Notes: a model not told the origin generated them from the sequence alone. A DNA stretch of 64,000 nt from Acephala macrosclerotiorum (GCA_014904845.1 MU119289.1:124001-188000); one strand, 5' to 3'. Shown: positions 9,486 through 21,517, counted from the first letter of the stretch. Numbers and translations: made by a program.

Positions 9486-10656
9486 ATGGCCGAGAAAGAT
9501 GGACCTTCCAATATTATTTTCAAAGGGATGGATGGTGCCCGACAAAAGACGCTCTCATTAGCGGTATGAAAATCGAGTCATTCGAGCCCAAGAAATGGTA
9601 AGAGACAGACATAGACGTTAAAGTCACCCATTGCGGAGTGTGCTTCTCTGACCTCTACACCTTGCACAGTGGATGGGTAAGATGACTCAAAAGCAAATGC
9701 GTGCCTCACGGTACTTGCTGACACTCGTGTAGGGACCTTCCCAGTACCCCTGCTGCGTGGGCCATGAAACATCGAAGAGGTTGTGCAATTGGAAATCTGG
9801 TAGAACGAAATATTCTGCGAGTTCCCACGACCATCGAACCTCTTCAAGTACCGACAGAAGTCAGCGTTGGCGATCGAGTGGGCATTGGCCCTATGGTGTA
9901 CGTCTGCAATCAGAGCGACTGCTGCTAATGCTTGAGAGGCATGCCGAACTACTGTCCATGGCGGATGGCTAACTATAACGGCATCCGTCTTGATGGAAGC
10001 AAGAGATATGGATATGGAGGCTTTGCAAATTATTATCGAGTGACGAGAGCTGCTGCCATTCGAATCCCGAAAGAATAAGACAGCAAACACGCAGCCCCAA
10101 TGCTCTGTGCAGGCATCACTTCTTTCGCCCCCTTGAAAGAATTTGCAACGCAAAGTGGGCGTGTAGGAATTATGGGGATAGGAAGCCTGGGACATTTTGC
10201 CATTTTGCTTGCAAAAGCCATGGGTTTCCGAAATATTGTTGCATATTGCGAAGAAAGAACAAGCTGAATGACGCTCTGGAGCTGGAGGCGGATGGTTTCA
10301 TTGCCACAAGAGACGATCAAGATTGGGAGACGAAGCACGCGGCCTCATTAGACTCGATAATCTCAACCGTCTCTTCGGCTGACACGCCTATGAATAAATA
10401 TCTTGGCCTTTTGCGATCTAGCGGACACTTCTGCCAAATTGGCATGTCAGAAGCTCCCTTGCCATCTCTGCACGTCTTCCCAGTGGTAGAGCGCAAAATC
10501 TCCATCCATTTCAACGACATTGGATCTGTGTTTGACGTTGAAAATATGCTAGAATTTGTAGCCGAAATGAAGATGAAACCATGGGTTGAGGAGAGAAAGA
10601 CGGAAGACGTCAACGATGTCTTGAGGGAGCTCATGGTTGGAAGGATTCGGTATTGA
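9486..10656 (+). pseudogene. Zinc-dependent alcohol dehydrogenase (cinnamyl-alcohol/ADH6 type), decayed
   Basis: Medium-chain dehydrogenase remains. In order: MAEKDGPSNIIFKGMDGA; FEPKKW; ITHCG-like VKVTHCGVCFSDLYTLHSGW, with the catalytic zinc Cys; an intron near 9680-9731; YPCCVGHE with the zinc HE pair; VSVGDRVGIGP; structural-zinc remains with NYCPW; GGFANYYRV; AAPMLCAGITSFAPL; the Rossmann motif GIMGIGSLGHFAI; and from about 10260 ALELEADGFIATRDDQDWE through the C-terminus PWVEERKTEDVNDVLREL. At least three frame changes (near 9567, 9772 and 10257) and stops (TAA after FEPKKW, TAA in the CNQSDCC-CLRG segment, TAA after IPKE) interrupt it. The family reduces aldehydes with NADPH. About 350 residues of the normal length are still traceable, so decay is fairly recent. 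Confidence 0.85.
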
Positions 10657-11225
10657 TATGTCCTGCTGAATGACAGCCTAGAGTTCGAGGGCTAGAGGAT
10701 AGTGAGCCGTAATTTAAGATCATCGTAATCTCCGAATAATTAGTTCTCAATAAGCTCTCTTCTGGGCGGTCGTCTTCCACTTAGTGGGGCTTTCTTTGTG
10801 CGGCTGCTAGGACGGAGCAGCACAATGCAGGCCGACAGCGGGAATCTGAGTTTGTTCGTAAGGTAGATAGAGTGTGGCAATTGGTCTTCTGACAAAGCCA
10901 AATCTCAGGGTAGCTCAACTGTGAGGCTGCCGTCTTGAAATTCTCACCTGAAAAGGTGGGAGCGAGGAAACCGTAGCTCCTTGCCAAGTGAAATGAACGT
11001 TGATGAAACTGGGTGGGCGGTGACGAATTTAAACAATTCTGCCTGCGCTAGTGTGGTTATCATCAGAGACATGTCTCGAGTAGTGAATTCTTACTATTGT
11101 TCTCGAGACCGTTTGTTGTTTGCCATCTACCTCATACATTCTCGGCTCCTTCCAGACCTCGTGGTTCAATCTCACAATATGCCATTATAGTAACGCCTCT
11201 ACCGGCCCTGAACCATCCTTTCAAC
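10657..11225. other. Intergenic, promoter side of the methyltransferase gene
   Basis: No gene or clear motif is visible. It must contain the 5' region of the isoprenylcysteine methyltransferase gene. Confidence 0.4.
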
Positions 11226-12146
11226 ATGGCATCAGAAAGCTCCTCCAACGGCTCAGCCAACCCCTCCGACCACGAGACCACAAGCTGGACACCTCCAGTC
11301 CGCCGCAGAAACCCCCTCCACGATGCTTCAGCTATGATAAGCGGCGGCGGTCTTGGCGATCCAACTCACTCACGCGGCGCACAACTCCCACCTACCTCCC
11401 AACCCTCGGAAGTAAGCCTCGCCCTCGACAAATACGAATCCCAACTCTACCCACACGCCCGAAAATCCCTCTCCGGAATCGCGTTACGAGCCTTCCTCCT
11501 CGGTCTCATCCTCGCATTCTCCAGCATCCTCACAATCTACCTCCTCTCCGTCTCTCAATCAATCTGGCGCGCGCCGTTTTCAATAGCATGTTTATGCCTC
11601 TTCCACTTCCTCGAATTCTACACCACATCCCTCACAAACGTACCCGCTGCTGAGGTATCCTCGTTCTTGCTATCTAGCAACGGATCCACGTATTTACTCG
11701 CTCATCTATTCTCTATGCTCGAATGCTTATTATCACACTACTTCCTCCCTCACCAAATCCTCCCCCTCCCCCTCCACAACCTCTCCCTCTACACCGGGCT
11801 CTTCCTCCTCCTCCTCGGCCAAAGCATCCGCAGCTACGCAATGTACACCGCTGGCACTAACTTCAGCCACTTCGTCAAGCACCGAAAATCCCAATCTCAC
11901 CAACTCGTCACAACCGGAATATATTCTTTCTTCCGGCATCCAAGCTATTTCGGGTATTTCTGGTGGGGAATAGGGACTCAGTTGGTATATGGGAATATTG
12001 TTTGTCTTATTGGGTTTGGGTTTGTGTTGTGGATTTTCTTCGCGAGGAGAATTAGAGGGGAGGAGGAGTTGTTGGTGAGGTTTTTTGGGGATGAGTATAA
12101 GGTTTATAGGGGGAGGACTTGGGTGGGGATTCCGTTTATTAAGTGA
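11226..12146 (+). CDS. ste14: Protein-S-isoprenylcysteine O-methyltransferase
   Basis: Intronless, 306 residues. This ER membrane enzyme methylates the C-terminal prenyl-cysteine of Ras, Rho and a-factor-type proteins using S-adenosylmethionine. A Ser/Thr/Pro-rich N-terminus of about 90 residues precedes several membrane segments (IALRAFLLGLILAFSSILTI, FSIACLCLFHFLEFYTT, LYTGLFLLLLGQSIRSYAM). The C-terminal catalytic half has the family landmarks NFSHFVKHRKS, LVTTGIYSFFRHPSYFGYF, RRIRGEEELL, FGDEYKVYRGRTWVGIPFI. Translation was started at ATG 11226 rather than further upstream because MASESSSN opens a typical N-terminus and the upstream frame has no ATG that looks better. Codon use switches from C-rich to G/A-rich after about 11930, which is odd but in frame. 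Confidence 0.92.
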   Translation: MASESSSNGSANPSDHETTSWTPPVRRRNPLHDASAMISGGGLGDPTHSRGAQLPPTSQPSEVSLALDKYESQLYPHARKSLSGIALRAFLLGLILAFSSILTIYLLSVSQSIWRAPFSIACLCLFHFLEFYTTSLTNVPAAEVSSFLLSSNGSTYLLAHLFSMLECLLSHYFLPHQILPLPLHNLSLYTGLFLLLLGQSIRSYAMYTAGTNFSHFVKHRKSQSHQLVTTGIYSFFRHPSYFGYFWWGIGTQLVYGNIVCLIGFGFVLWIFFARRIRGEEELLVRFFGDEYKVYRGRTWVGIPFIK

Positions 12147-12698
12147 GGAGGGTTTGTGCGGTACCGGGTTATGGCGTTTGGATTTGCGTGGGATTTACTG
12201 CCTGATATCAGGATGGGAAAGGGACTGGCGTAAGAACGAGGATTTGGGAGGGCATAGCGAAGGATAGGGCAGCATTTCGGTTTGGATCAATAATATTCAT
12301 GCATGTGGAAGTATCTCGAAGGTTTAGGCTGGTTTCAAAGTCATATTGTGTGACCATAATAATGATAATATTCTAACTCATCAATATCTCAATCGATTCT
12401 TTACATCACTCGCTCGTCCAACATCTCCAAACCAACCAAACACAATCCCAAACAAGACAGCAACCGTACAAAAATCTCGGTTGGTACCGTCCAATCAAAA
12501 CGCCGATGCAATGCATCCATTACCCATCATCACACAAACCCATCAAACAAGGAAAGAAACGAATTATGCTACAAGAAGCAACTGGGTATGAAAAAATATG
12601 CAAACTCCTTTCGAACAGTGACTCCAGAATTGCTTCTCTGTTCTCGATGTAAATGCGAATGCTGAATGCGGATGCTAATGCAGTCTACGCAAAACGAA

Positions 12699-15600
12699 TC
12701 AGGTGTGGCCCTCTCGCTCTTCTAACTCTCGTACGTATTTTACAAATGTCTTCTTGTGTGTCTGGGTGTGGATGATTAGCATGGTTAAATTGTCGGAGAT
12801 GGGAAGGGGAGCTTACCATTCCAGCGTATTTCCCCTCTTTCGTCACACATATGTACCTCAATCCAAGTTTGACGAAACACTCATATACAAGATCCATTGG
12901 CGAATGGATATCGAGTGCCAAAGGTGCCTGGACGACAGGTTAGCAGTCACATTTGAAGGCTCTCGAAATGTGCACACATACCGGATCAATATACGGCGAA
13001 AAATTTGTCGGATCAGTCTGAGTCTCATCATCCGAATCATCGAACGAGGCTACCTTAGCCATGAGACACATGCTTGTTGGCTCATCCTCGAGATGGTCCA
13101 GAGCATATTCTAGATCTGGAGCTGGGATGAGACCAACAAGGATCTCGTCACTAATGATTGGAAGACCGCCGTCAATTTCGCCAGCCTTATGCAAAAGCTC
13201 GAGTTTATGCCTAAGAGTGCTTGCTGAGACCAAGGGAGAGTTCGTAATGTCGATGACTCTCTCGCGTCTGACGCGTGGAGTGATATCAGCGAGGTCTGAG
13301 GTGAAGATAGGCTTGTGCTTGTTGTTCAAGAACGGGTACGAGTTCAAATTCGTCAGCAAGTCCTGTTCATTGTCAGCACATCTCAAGACATCAACCTCGG
13401 AAGAACTCACGTAAATGCTCAGAGGCTCGATGAGATCAGCAGTCCACTTTGCAACCATGATAGCTAAGGAAAACGGCAAGACATAATTGAGACTGCCTGT
13501 CAACTCAAACAAAATGACTGCTAAAGTGACAGACAATCTTGTTACGCCACACATTGTTGAACCAGCAGCAATTAGGGCATAAACACCAGGAGTAATGCAA
13601 GACTGTCCAGTAACATGAGCTGCGCAGTTGCCAAAAATTGGAGACGTTGGGAATCGAAGGACGATCCATTGAACCATATGACCTATCAATCGGCCCCCTA
13701 GACCGCCAACAACCATGGATGGGACATAGATGCCAGCTGGGACTTTCTGAAAAACTGTTAGGACTCAAATTCTAGATGCAACATAGACTGAAGTCAACAC
13801 TTACTATACCAAAAGTAATGATCGTCAGTATGCCTTTCACGAAAAATGCAATAGCAAGACTCTTGACTACAGGAAATATTTCGTCCATATCAGTTGGGCA
13901 CAATCCCATATCGTCAGGCTTGTTGGGATCGCATGGTCTAGCTAAATTGTACAGTAGCTTTGCGACAGGAAGCTTGGTGAAAGGGTTCCAATAGCTGACC
14001 AGTCCAGTAAGCAGGGCAACAAACACTACTTCAGCAAGTGGCCATCTCTTGACGATCGGGACCTTGCGGAAAGACGTAGCCCAGGACCGTGATGCTTTGA
14101 TGAAGAGGGCCCCAAAGGCACCACCGAGGCAACCTACCAAGATGAAGGCAGCGATTTCGAAGAACTCCCAATCCGCCACGTATCGGACTTCGAACATGAC
14201 GATCTTATTGGTGCCATACGGGTTGAGAAATTTCAGAGTGAGAGCCGCGGTAATGCAACAGAAGAAGGTCCGGAAAAGGGTCTTCGCTGGGAAGAAGTAC
14301 GCAACTTCTTCGAGGCAGAAGAGAACACCTCCAATAGGAGCACCAAAAGCCACGGCCACACCAGCAGCGGCAGCTGCTGATAGTACCTCTCTGCGCTTAG
14401 CATCGTTGCTGTCATATTTGTAAAACAAACGGCAGGCGATGTTTCCCACACAGGTTGCGATGTGTACGAAGGGTCCCTCTTTGCCCAAGCTCAAGCCTGA
14501 AGCAACACTCAAAATAAGAGCCAAGGTCTTGATGATGAGAGTCTTCAATCCCAGAAATCCGTGAAGAACGAATCCGCTCAGAATGACTCTGACCTCCGCC
14601 ACACCACTGCCTGCAGCGGAATAATACACCATTGGCGGAGCAATCTGTACTTCCTGTTTTGGAGCCTGTGCTGAATTGGACTCATCGTCGTCCTCATTCT
14701 GTTTCTGCTGGGTCGACTGGGCTGCAAGATTTTCATCCAAAGTGCTGATTTGATAGGTCGAGGGTACCACGGTCTTGGTAGTAAGAGTCAACAGACAGGC
14801 TAAAGTTGCAAATGTCACGACCAAAACGACAAAGACAGCATATTCGACGACGGCTTCGCTGATACCAGGGAATCGAATATAATTCGACCATGGCTCCCAG
14901 TCCGTGCAGCGGCCTCCGTTAGCTCCGTCAGGGCAGCATCGCTAGTCGTTTGTTAGTCATTTACTCCTGGACATTAGCAAGCACATCTTTGATGGCTATA
15001 TGCCAGCGTGCTCCATAGCTTTGGTAGCCCATAATATTGAAGGAGGTATCGGTGGGCGGTTTGGATGTCCGGACATGAGTGAAGGAAAAGAGAATATGTT
15101 GAAATCAACACGACCGCAAGAAAAAGGCTCGAGCCCCAAAAGGAAGCCTACGACTTACCTTTTCACTGATGAAAAAGCCCCTCGAGCAATATCCATCCTT
15201 CCAATCAAATACCGGGGCTTCAGAAATGTCGACAGTATACGCAATAGTAGCCGTGAGAAACCCTACGAGGGCGCTGAGAATCCAACCTTGTGCCGAGTCG
15301 AAGAAAGCTTTTATCCGACCTCGAATATCCGTCCGACTACGTAGAGCCTTCACTCTATACGCATCTGCAATACTATCATGGACCCAGTCCGTTGATGTGA
15401 ACTGATCATACCAGACTCGGTCGTCCGGATATAGTGACCCCTTCGACTCCTTCACAGGATCCTTAACGTGACCATCGTGTCTCAGGGCGTTGGCAAGGCG
15501 TTGACTCCATGAGGATTCTCGAGTCGTGTTTCGAATGCTGCGTAAACTGCCTACAAGGCGTAATGTTAGCTTTGCGGTCCAAGACTGGAAGGGAAACTTG

Positions 15601-15875
15601 GGATGCTTACCAGCGACACTGTGATGCCTTGAGAGCAAAGGCTTGGTGAGGTCTACCGCAGACTGAAGTCGTATCCGTGAACGCCCCGCGCTCTGCAGAA
15701 GCGGAGTCCTCTCATCGTGGGAAAGACTGCTCTGCGTGCGAGGAAGATCCGTCCTTCGAGTGGTCGGGGATGGGGGTGAGGACGAGTTCGCAGAGTCGAG
15801 AAAGAGCGTAGAGGAAGTCATATCCTCAAACGTAGGACCAGAACGGCCCGGCCCTGATTTCTGGCGACTTGGCAT
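12699..15875 (-). CDS. CLC-family voltage-gated chloride channel / Cl-/H+ exchanger
   Basis: Seven exons on the minus strand: 15875-15611, 15550-15159, 14941-13805, 13746-13411, 13362-12982, 12927-12817 and 12752-12699, total 2676 nt (891 residues). The cytosolic N-terminus has an acidic dileucine-like signal (DERTPLL near residue 65), suggesting an endosome, Golgi or vacuole location. The pore motifs are clear: GSGVAEV (about 330; the usual Pro is Ala), GKEGPFVH (about 372) with the gating Glu, and GIYVP (about 603). A C-terminal pair of CBS regions includes RERVIDITNSPLVSAS and APLALDIHSPMDLVYECF. Family members such as yeast Gef1 acidify organelles and affect metal loading. The last exon is very short (KTFVKYVRELEEREGHT) and its CAAG acceptor is the least certain join. 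The gene converges on the methyltransferase gene with about 550 bases between stops. Confidence 0.9.
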
Positions 15876-17130
15876 GGCGAAGACACCAGTTGTACATGCT
15901 GTGACGGAGTACAGAGCTAGAAGTGGGAGATATGAAGGAGTGGACTGGAGTGGAGCTCGGGGATAACGAGATGATAGACTTTCGCCAAGGCCTCTGTCAA
16001 AAGAAGGCAACGATGGGCGTGGACACCACCTTCCTGGGTCTCAGAAGGCTGCGTACACACACTGAATGGCGAGAGTGGGAATGGCTCATGGACATGACCG
16101 GATCATGGCTGGGCACTCGTTTCTTTGAATGGGTTGCACATGGTCACGAGCTGGATATTTGTCTGAGTGAGATGTAGGCTATCTCAGTCAAGAGCCATGT
16201 GGCCGACCAGCGTGCACCACTCGTTTTCCGAGGTTCTGGTGGTTGCTAGACTTTAACAGGTTTATCTTTGGCACGTCTCGCTGCAGGCTGGCTGCAATAT
16301 ATGCTTTTGAAGTCGTGATTTGCATAGCAGCTCTTTCTTTGACAAGTTTCATACTTCAGCTCCCCATCTAATATCATCCGCCTCAAGGTCTTGCGCCATA
16401 GCCGCAAAAAAGCATGCCCCAGGAGGGAACACCGACAGCCGAGGACGAACAGCCTTGTGTGGCGTCTTTAGCGCTCCAAGATCGCAGATCAGGGTCCTAA
16501 ACCCCACGTGCAGTTTCTGCCTTTTTCTCTATTTTCAATTTTAATCAATTAAATTTCCTCTTCTTTTGATAAGTTTCGAAACCAATTATTTTGGAAACTG
16601 GTATAGATATTGAGTGTTGAGGTGAAGTTGCAACCTCTCCGGACCTAGGTCCGCTCCTGCAGGCACCAGGAATCCGGAGAAGCAGAGGAACATCCTTGGG
16701 TATCACAACAGACGGGCAACGCATAGGGCTTTCGAAGATTTGGAGTCATAGGGCGATATCCTCAACACGGGATTTCGTCCTACCACACATAATTTGGGTT
16801 GATGGTTGCGAACTTAGCAGCTACCTACGGCTTTCGCTGGCTTCTAACTTGACTGCGGCCGCTCAGTAAGTTACGAAATTAATTAACCCAGCTTTCGAAT
16901 CATCCAACATCTTTTTGCTTTTATTGAATTTCAATGGATCCTCTCACAATATCCATAAGCTATCTCCAAGGAAAAGTGATAACTGCATCAACTGTGTCGT
17001 TCATAAGCCTCACTGTCAAGTAGTTCACTGCAAGTTGTAGTATCGTTTCGACCTGCAGCTCCTTCGGCTCGCCCCGCCATCTCTCCATAACATCCAATCC
17101 ACTCTCATCCCAAGTTAATCCTCCCTCACC
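15876..17130. other. Intergenic, no supportable gene
   Basis: This 1.25 kb divergent gap separates the CLC gene (minus) from the esterase gene (plus). Only short frames without coding character occur. Both promoters must be inside. Confidence 0.4.
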
Positions 17131-18497
17131 ATGTCCAAAACCTACCCTCAATTCCTCCTCTTCGGAGACTCCATAATCCAACAATCAAGCTACCTCCGCG
17201 ATGGCTATTCATTCAGCGCTGTTCTCGCCGAACGTAAGCCAACCCCCACTATTCTGTCCTACCAATGGCCATCCCACTTCACCTGCTTTGAGTTCTTAGC
17301 GGTTGTACAACAGCTGTAGGAGTGTGCTGATGGTGTGATAGACTGCAGTCGAAGATTTGATGTTATTAATAGGGGGTTGGTTGGTTTTGAGATATCCTGG
17401 AGAGTGGTGTAGAGACTAATAGAGCACAGAGTGGGTATAATACGGCAAATGCTTTGGTTGTTTTGGAGGGTGTTATTCCGAAGCCTGAACATGCCAAAGT
17501 AGCTTACTTGGTTAGAATATTTCATTCTGCTTTGCGGGTCTTTAGTATTCATGCTTGTCGCTGCCTTCGATCGAGTGATACTCCTAATTCAGTTGCCTTC
17601 CCGTTTCGTCATATTCTCCATTTTGCTAGTATCCTAAACCTCTAAAGCTCGTATCTCAATCTTTTCTCATAACAATCCTCTCTTGTCCCTTCTTCAGCCC
17701 TTATGAGATCTCATGTTGACATTTCTAGCTCGTTCTCTTCGGAGCAAACGATGCCTGCGTCCCACACAGCCCATCAAAACAACATGTCCCGCTCCAGCAA
17801 TTCGAAGAGAACATCAAGACCATCCTCACTCACCCCGCAGTGAAAGCCCATGACCCCGTCATCTTCCTCGTCACTCCGCCGCCAGTCAACGAGGCTCAGC
17901 TCCTGGCCGGTGATATCGCGAGTGGGTACTCGACCCTAACTCGATATCAGAGCGTGACAGCCCAGTATGCTGACGCGGTGCGAAATATCGCTGGGGAGTC
18001 GAAGAATGAGAAAGTCATCTTGATAGATCTGCACTCCGCTTTGATGAAGAAAGCTGTTAGATCATCACCGGGTGAGGTGGAAGGTGATTCAATGATGGCT
18101 ATAGGCACTCTCCAGAGAGGTGACAGTGCAGGATTGAGGAGTTTGCTGTAAGTTTTTCTCGTGGGCGTTTCCTGGACATCCTAAGATTGCAGACGAAAAC
18201 GACGCAGAAATTTGCATTATGTTCAGCAACACGGCCAAATGCAGCCGAGCGTCAAGATTTCGATACATAGTGCTAACTTCTTTCGAGGGTGGATGGACTT
18301 CATCTGACTGGAGCCGGTTATAATGTCTTTGTCGACGAGATCCTCCCTTTTGTCGAAACCCCTCCTTTCATCTTTCCGTGAGTTGCTGAAACGAGGATCC
18401 AGTGTAGCTACTAATGAAACATAGAGTATGGACTAATGCTCCAAGAATTGATAGAGTATGGGGAATGGGTTTCGAGTTCGGTAACCTTGAGGGTTGA
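17131..18497 (+). CDS. iah1: Isoamyl acetate-hydrolysing esterase (SGNH/GDSL hydrolase)
   Basis: Six exons: 17131-17233, 17342-17379, 17430-17510, 17729-18147, 18288-18377 and 18425-18497, total 804 nt (267 residues). SGNH motifs are present in order: FGDSIIQQS (nucleophile Ser, about residue 14), GLSGYNTANAL (block II Gly), LFGANDAC (block III, GxND) and VDGLHLTGAGY (block V Asp and His). LVTPPPVNE is another family signature. The enzyme hydrolyses acetate esters such as isoamyl acetate. Exon 3 ends in a weaker GTTAGA donor before a 218-base intron, so that join is the least certain, but the frame continues cleanly as YLLVLFGANDA. The C-terminal exon WTNAPRIDRVWGMGFEFGNLEG is short. Confidence 0.88.
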
Positions 18498-19579
18498 GTT
18501 CGATGAAATATCATGACAGAACTTTTAGAATAGAATTATTAACCAACGAAGAGATCAATCCTCGTTCACGAACATTTGATTGACCCATCGTGAAAGTATG
18601 TGACAACATAAAATTAACTCAAACCTCCATGACGCATCTTCGCCACATCCCTGTTAAATAGTCCGGGGAAGCACCGGCTAAATCTGTACATGTTCAACGA
18701 CTCCTGAACATCACTTCATCCAATACAAACTCGCTGCAGCAACAACAATCAAGCCAAATCTTCAACTCTCACAGATACCGAACAGTCTTTCATCCAAATA
18801 CGCCATTTCGTCCCAAGATTCAGAAGCCTACCTACCTGCTGCCCAATAATTCGAATACCAGATCCGCGTTCACGATCCACCCTCGTTTATACTGGTTGCC
18901 TATCTGGAGCATATCAATTATCGACCTGCAGAGTGCTCCTTGGAAGCCCTTGATTCTGCCATTTCGGTGCCGACTAGATTTCATCTTAAGGATATCGAAG
19001 CATCTCCAGCATCTGCCATTCACGACGAAACCCGAATTCGACGAGCATTACTCCGACCCCCTTCGTTCAACCAAGCCTGAAGACATTCCAGAGTCTTCAA
19101 TACATTAGGTACCCAAACTCGCGTCCACAATACCGAAAATAGAGACAAATATCGGAGGTATCACTGGGGCTTAGTGACCGACGGTCGCAGGTCGATGCGG
19201 TGGGGGCGCTCAGCGTGACGTTTGCTTGCGAACAAAGGGCGGTGTTCCAGGAGCATCTGCGGTGGTGGGGTACAATTGTTGATCGTGTTGGAGCTCCTTA
19301 ATCTCCAAACTCTGGCGGAACTTTCAACCATCCTCAGCGCATAGGAACCTAGTCTTTCTACCCATCCTCGAAGACCAACGTTACTTCTGCCCAGCAAGGG
19401 ATTACAGAACCTTGTTCGTTGACTCTGCACGCCACATCTCGACAACATTGATGGAACAGGACCTGGGTGATTCAAACGAAACCTATTCCAGCTGTGCACA
19501 AACTCCCTCCCACCGAGAAGGCATCTTCCGGCCAAAGTTTCCTCTCTCTGCTTTCGCGGCATACAGACGGAGCGAGGGC
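18498..19579. other. Intergenic region and 5' UTR
   Basis: Tandem-oriented gap of 1.1 kb between iah1 and the next gene. The frame of the next gene stays open upstream to 19412, but the protein beginning at ATG 19580 is more credible, so 19412-19579 is probably 5' UTR. Confidence 0.4.
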
Positions 19580-21517
19580 ATGGATCCGCAGTTTACGGCT
19601 ACTCGAGAAGAATTATACCATGTTCAGATGGACGTCAAGCATGTCCAGGCTGTACAGAATAATCATGCAGACCGGCTTCTGAGGTTGGAGAAGAGACAGG
19701 CAGATGATGCTGCTCTCAAATCCGTGTGGGGAACTGGATCGCCATTTCCGAGCGTGTTAAGTGGTACTCCGCAACAAGGTCCGTACAACTTCACATTTTT
19801 GCTACTGATACACTTGCTCACCGTCTCAGGACCTGTTCCGACATCCACCGATGTCTTTGATGACTTCGATGATGAGCAAGGACACAATCTCCTTGGAGGT
19901 TTGCAGCTAGAGGCCGATGAGGAACCTGTCCGACGAGGTGCTTCACGCGCCAATAGTGTACGTTTTGATGTCAGTGCTCTGCAAGGTTCAAACTGGGCTG
20001 CAGGCTCTCGCAATTCTGTAGAGTTCGGCCCAATTCGTCCAAGTAGTGGATTTGGCAGCCATCCAATGACTGAAAGATCATTGTCCCACAAGTCCGATGG
20101 CAGACATAGCTCAGCTGGCCACTCGGTTCATTCTATGCATTCAGTGCCATCGGGACGAACAAGCAGCTTAGGACTAGATACTAATTTCATCATTGGAGGT
20201 CATGGTGACGATTCCCCTCTCAACATTCCTGATCCTCCTCCAGGATTGTTCGTTCTGGGTTCAGTTCCTTCCATCATTCGATGCTGGCTGACAACCAATT
20301 TCTCACATCCTGCACTTCTTTATGCTTGCGTATGTACTGGTTCACAAAGATCTGTCCTCGATTACAGCCTGGTGAAAGAGCTAGGCTTGTCAGAACAGGT
20401 TCACAAGGATGCTACAGGACGTCAGATCATCAGATTACCCATCTATCTACCCGAAGCGATCATCACTCAACCATCTTCACGGTCAAACAGTCCTACTCAT
20501 TTACCAACGCTCTCCACCGATTTCGAGATTGTTGGTCTCACCGAGCGCGCCAATCCTGATAGTAAGAAAAGCATTCGCGTCTTCATAGGCAGCGACGCGC
20601 TTCGAGCTCACAATGCAGATATATTGTTTTCGCACAACCTCATGACACTCTATAGCGATGACCGGAACAAGCTTTCTGTTCCATTCGTCAGGCCAGAGGA
20701 TGAAGCAATGTTCAAGAACCTCTGTACCATGAACGTTACTCCGGAGAAGAACGAGCTGAAAGCCACAGCGTCTTCGCTCACACCTACCGAAACGAAATCG
20801 AAGGACCAGCATACTCCGGATGCTGTCACTGCTACTCTAACGAAAGATGTGGAGCAGATCCCTAAGACCCAGGAGCAACCTAAACCACCACCATCAGAAC
20901 CACAGTCTCCATTTACCTCTGCTTTCCCCTCGGAAGCCAAAACCAGGGACCGAGCTTCCAGCATGAAGTCCGTCGCAGGTGCAAATAGCAGTGTATCAGA
21001 CTATGAAAAGCAACAAGACACTCCTGCCGCGGAGCTTGAGGCGTCAGATACCACGAACTCCGACCCGACAAGACGGGAGTCTACCGCCGGCATCTGGGGT
21101 TCCTGGCGCACGCAAGCCGGCACATCCATCAACGGCAGCGAAAATGAATCCACCAGTGGCTACCAACGAGCCACTCGTGGCGGACGAAGCATGAAAGTCC
21201 TCAAGCCGTCAAAACCGCCCTCCTCCTCAGTCACAGCACCATCAGCACCAGTCCGGTCCACTTCCGCAGCCCGCACCGGATCTACTTATGAACCTCCTCC
21301 ACCACCTCGTGTTTCAGGCGAAACCCGACGGAAAAGCCAAATCGAGAACATGCCGCTGAATTGGGAACGTAAGAGAGTCAGCATGGAGGAGAAGAGCTCT
21401 GGCTCGGTTCCAAAAACTATTGCCACCATTCCTAGGTCCTCGAATCCTGTTGGTGGTGCGTCGGCTTTTGCGTGGATGAATTCGAATAAGCCCAAAGCTT
21501 CTGCTACCGCTGAGTAG
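19580..21517 (+). CDS. Conserved ascomycete protein with retropepsin-like core lacking the catalytic Asp
   Basis: Two exons, 19580-19778 and 19830-21517 (628 residues). The 51-base intron has a multiple-of-three length, so the frame stays open through it, but it has a CTGAT branch site and CTCAG acceptor and removes an odd hydrophobic insert. N-terminal residues 1-45 form a helical or coiled segment (YHVQMDVKHVQAVQNNHADR). A Ser-rich low-complexity part follows, then a compact domain from about residue 225. This has LLYACVCTGSQRSVLDYSLV followed by KELGL, and later IRVFIGSDALRAHNADILFS. That pattern resembles a retropepsin fold (D-TGS loop, then the I-G-x-D-x-L strand), but the D of DTGS is Cys here. 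The last 230 residues are disordered and rich in Ser, Pro and Thr. I do not know a function; some databases carry unrelated names for such proteins. Confidence 0.7.
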   Translation: MDPQFTATREELYHVQMDVKHVQAVQNNHADRLLRLEKRQADDAALKSVWGTGSPFPSVLSGTPQQGPYNFTFLLLIHLLTVSGPVPTSTDVFDDFDDEQGHNLLGGLQLEADEEPVRRGASRANSVRFDVSALQGSNWAAGSRNSVEFGPIRPSSGFGSHPMTERSLSHKSDGRHSSAGHSVHSMHSVPSGRTSSLGLDTNFIIGGHGDDSPLNIPDPPPGLFVLGSVPSIIRCWLTTNFSHPALLYACVCTGSQRSVLDYSLVKELGLSEQVHKDATGRQIIRLPIYLPEAIITQPSSRSNSPTHLPTLSTDFEIVGLTERANPDSKKSIRVFIGSDALRAHNADILFSHNLMTLYSDDRNKLSVPFVRPEDEAMFKNLCTMNVTPEKNELKATASSLTPTETKSKDQHTPDAVTATLTKDVEQIPKTQEQPKPPPSEPQSPFTSAFPSEAKTRDRASSMKSVAGANSSVSDYEKQQDTPAAELEASDTTNSDPTRRESTAGIWGSWRTQAGTSINGSENESTSGYQRATRGGRSMKVLKPSKPPSSSVTAPSAPVRSTSAARTGSTYEPPPPPRVSGETRRKSQIENMPLNWERKRVSMEEKSSGSVPKTIATIPRSSNPVGGASAFAWMNSNKPKASATAE

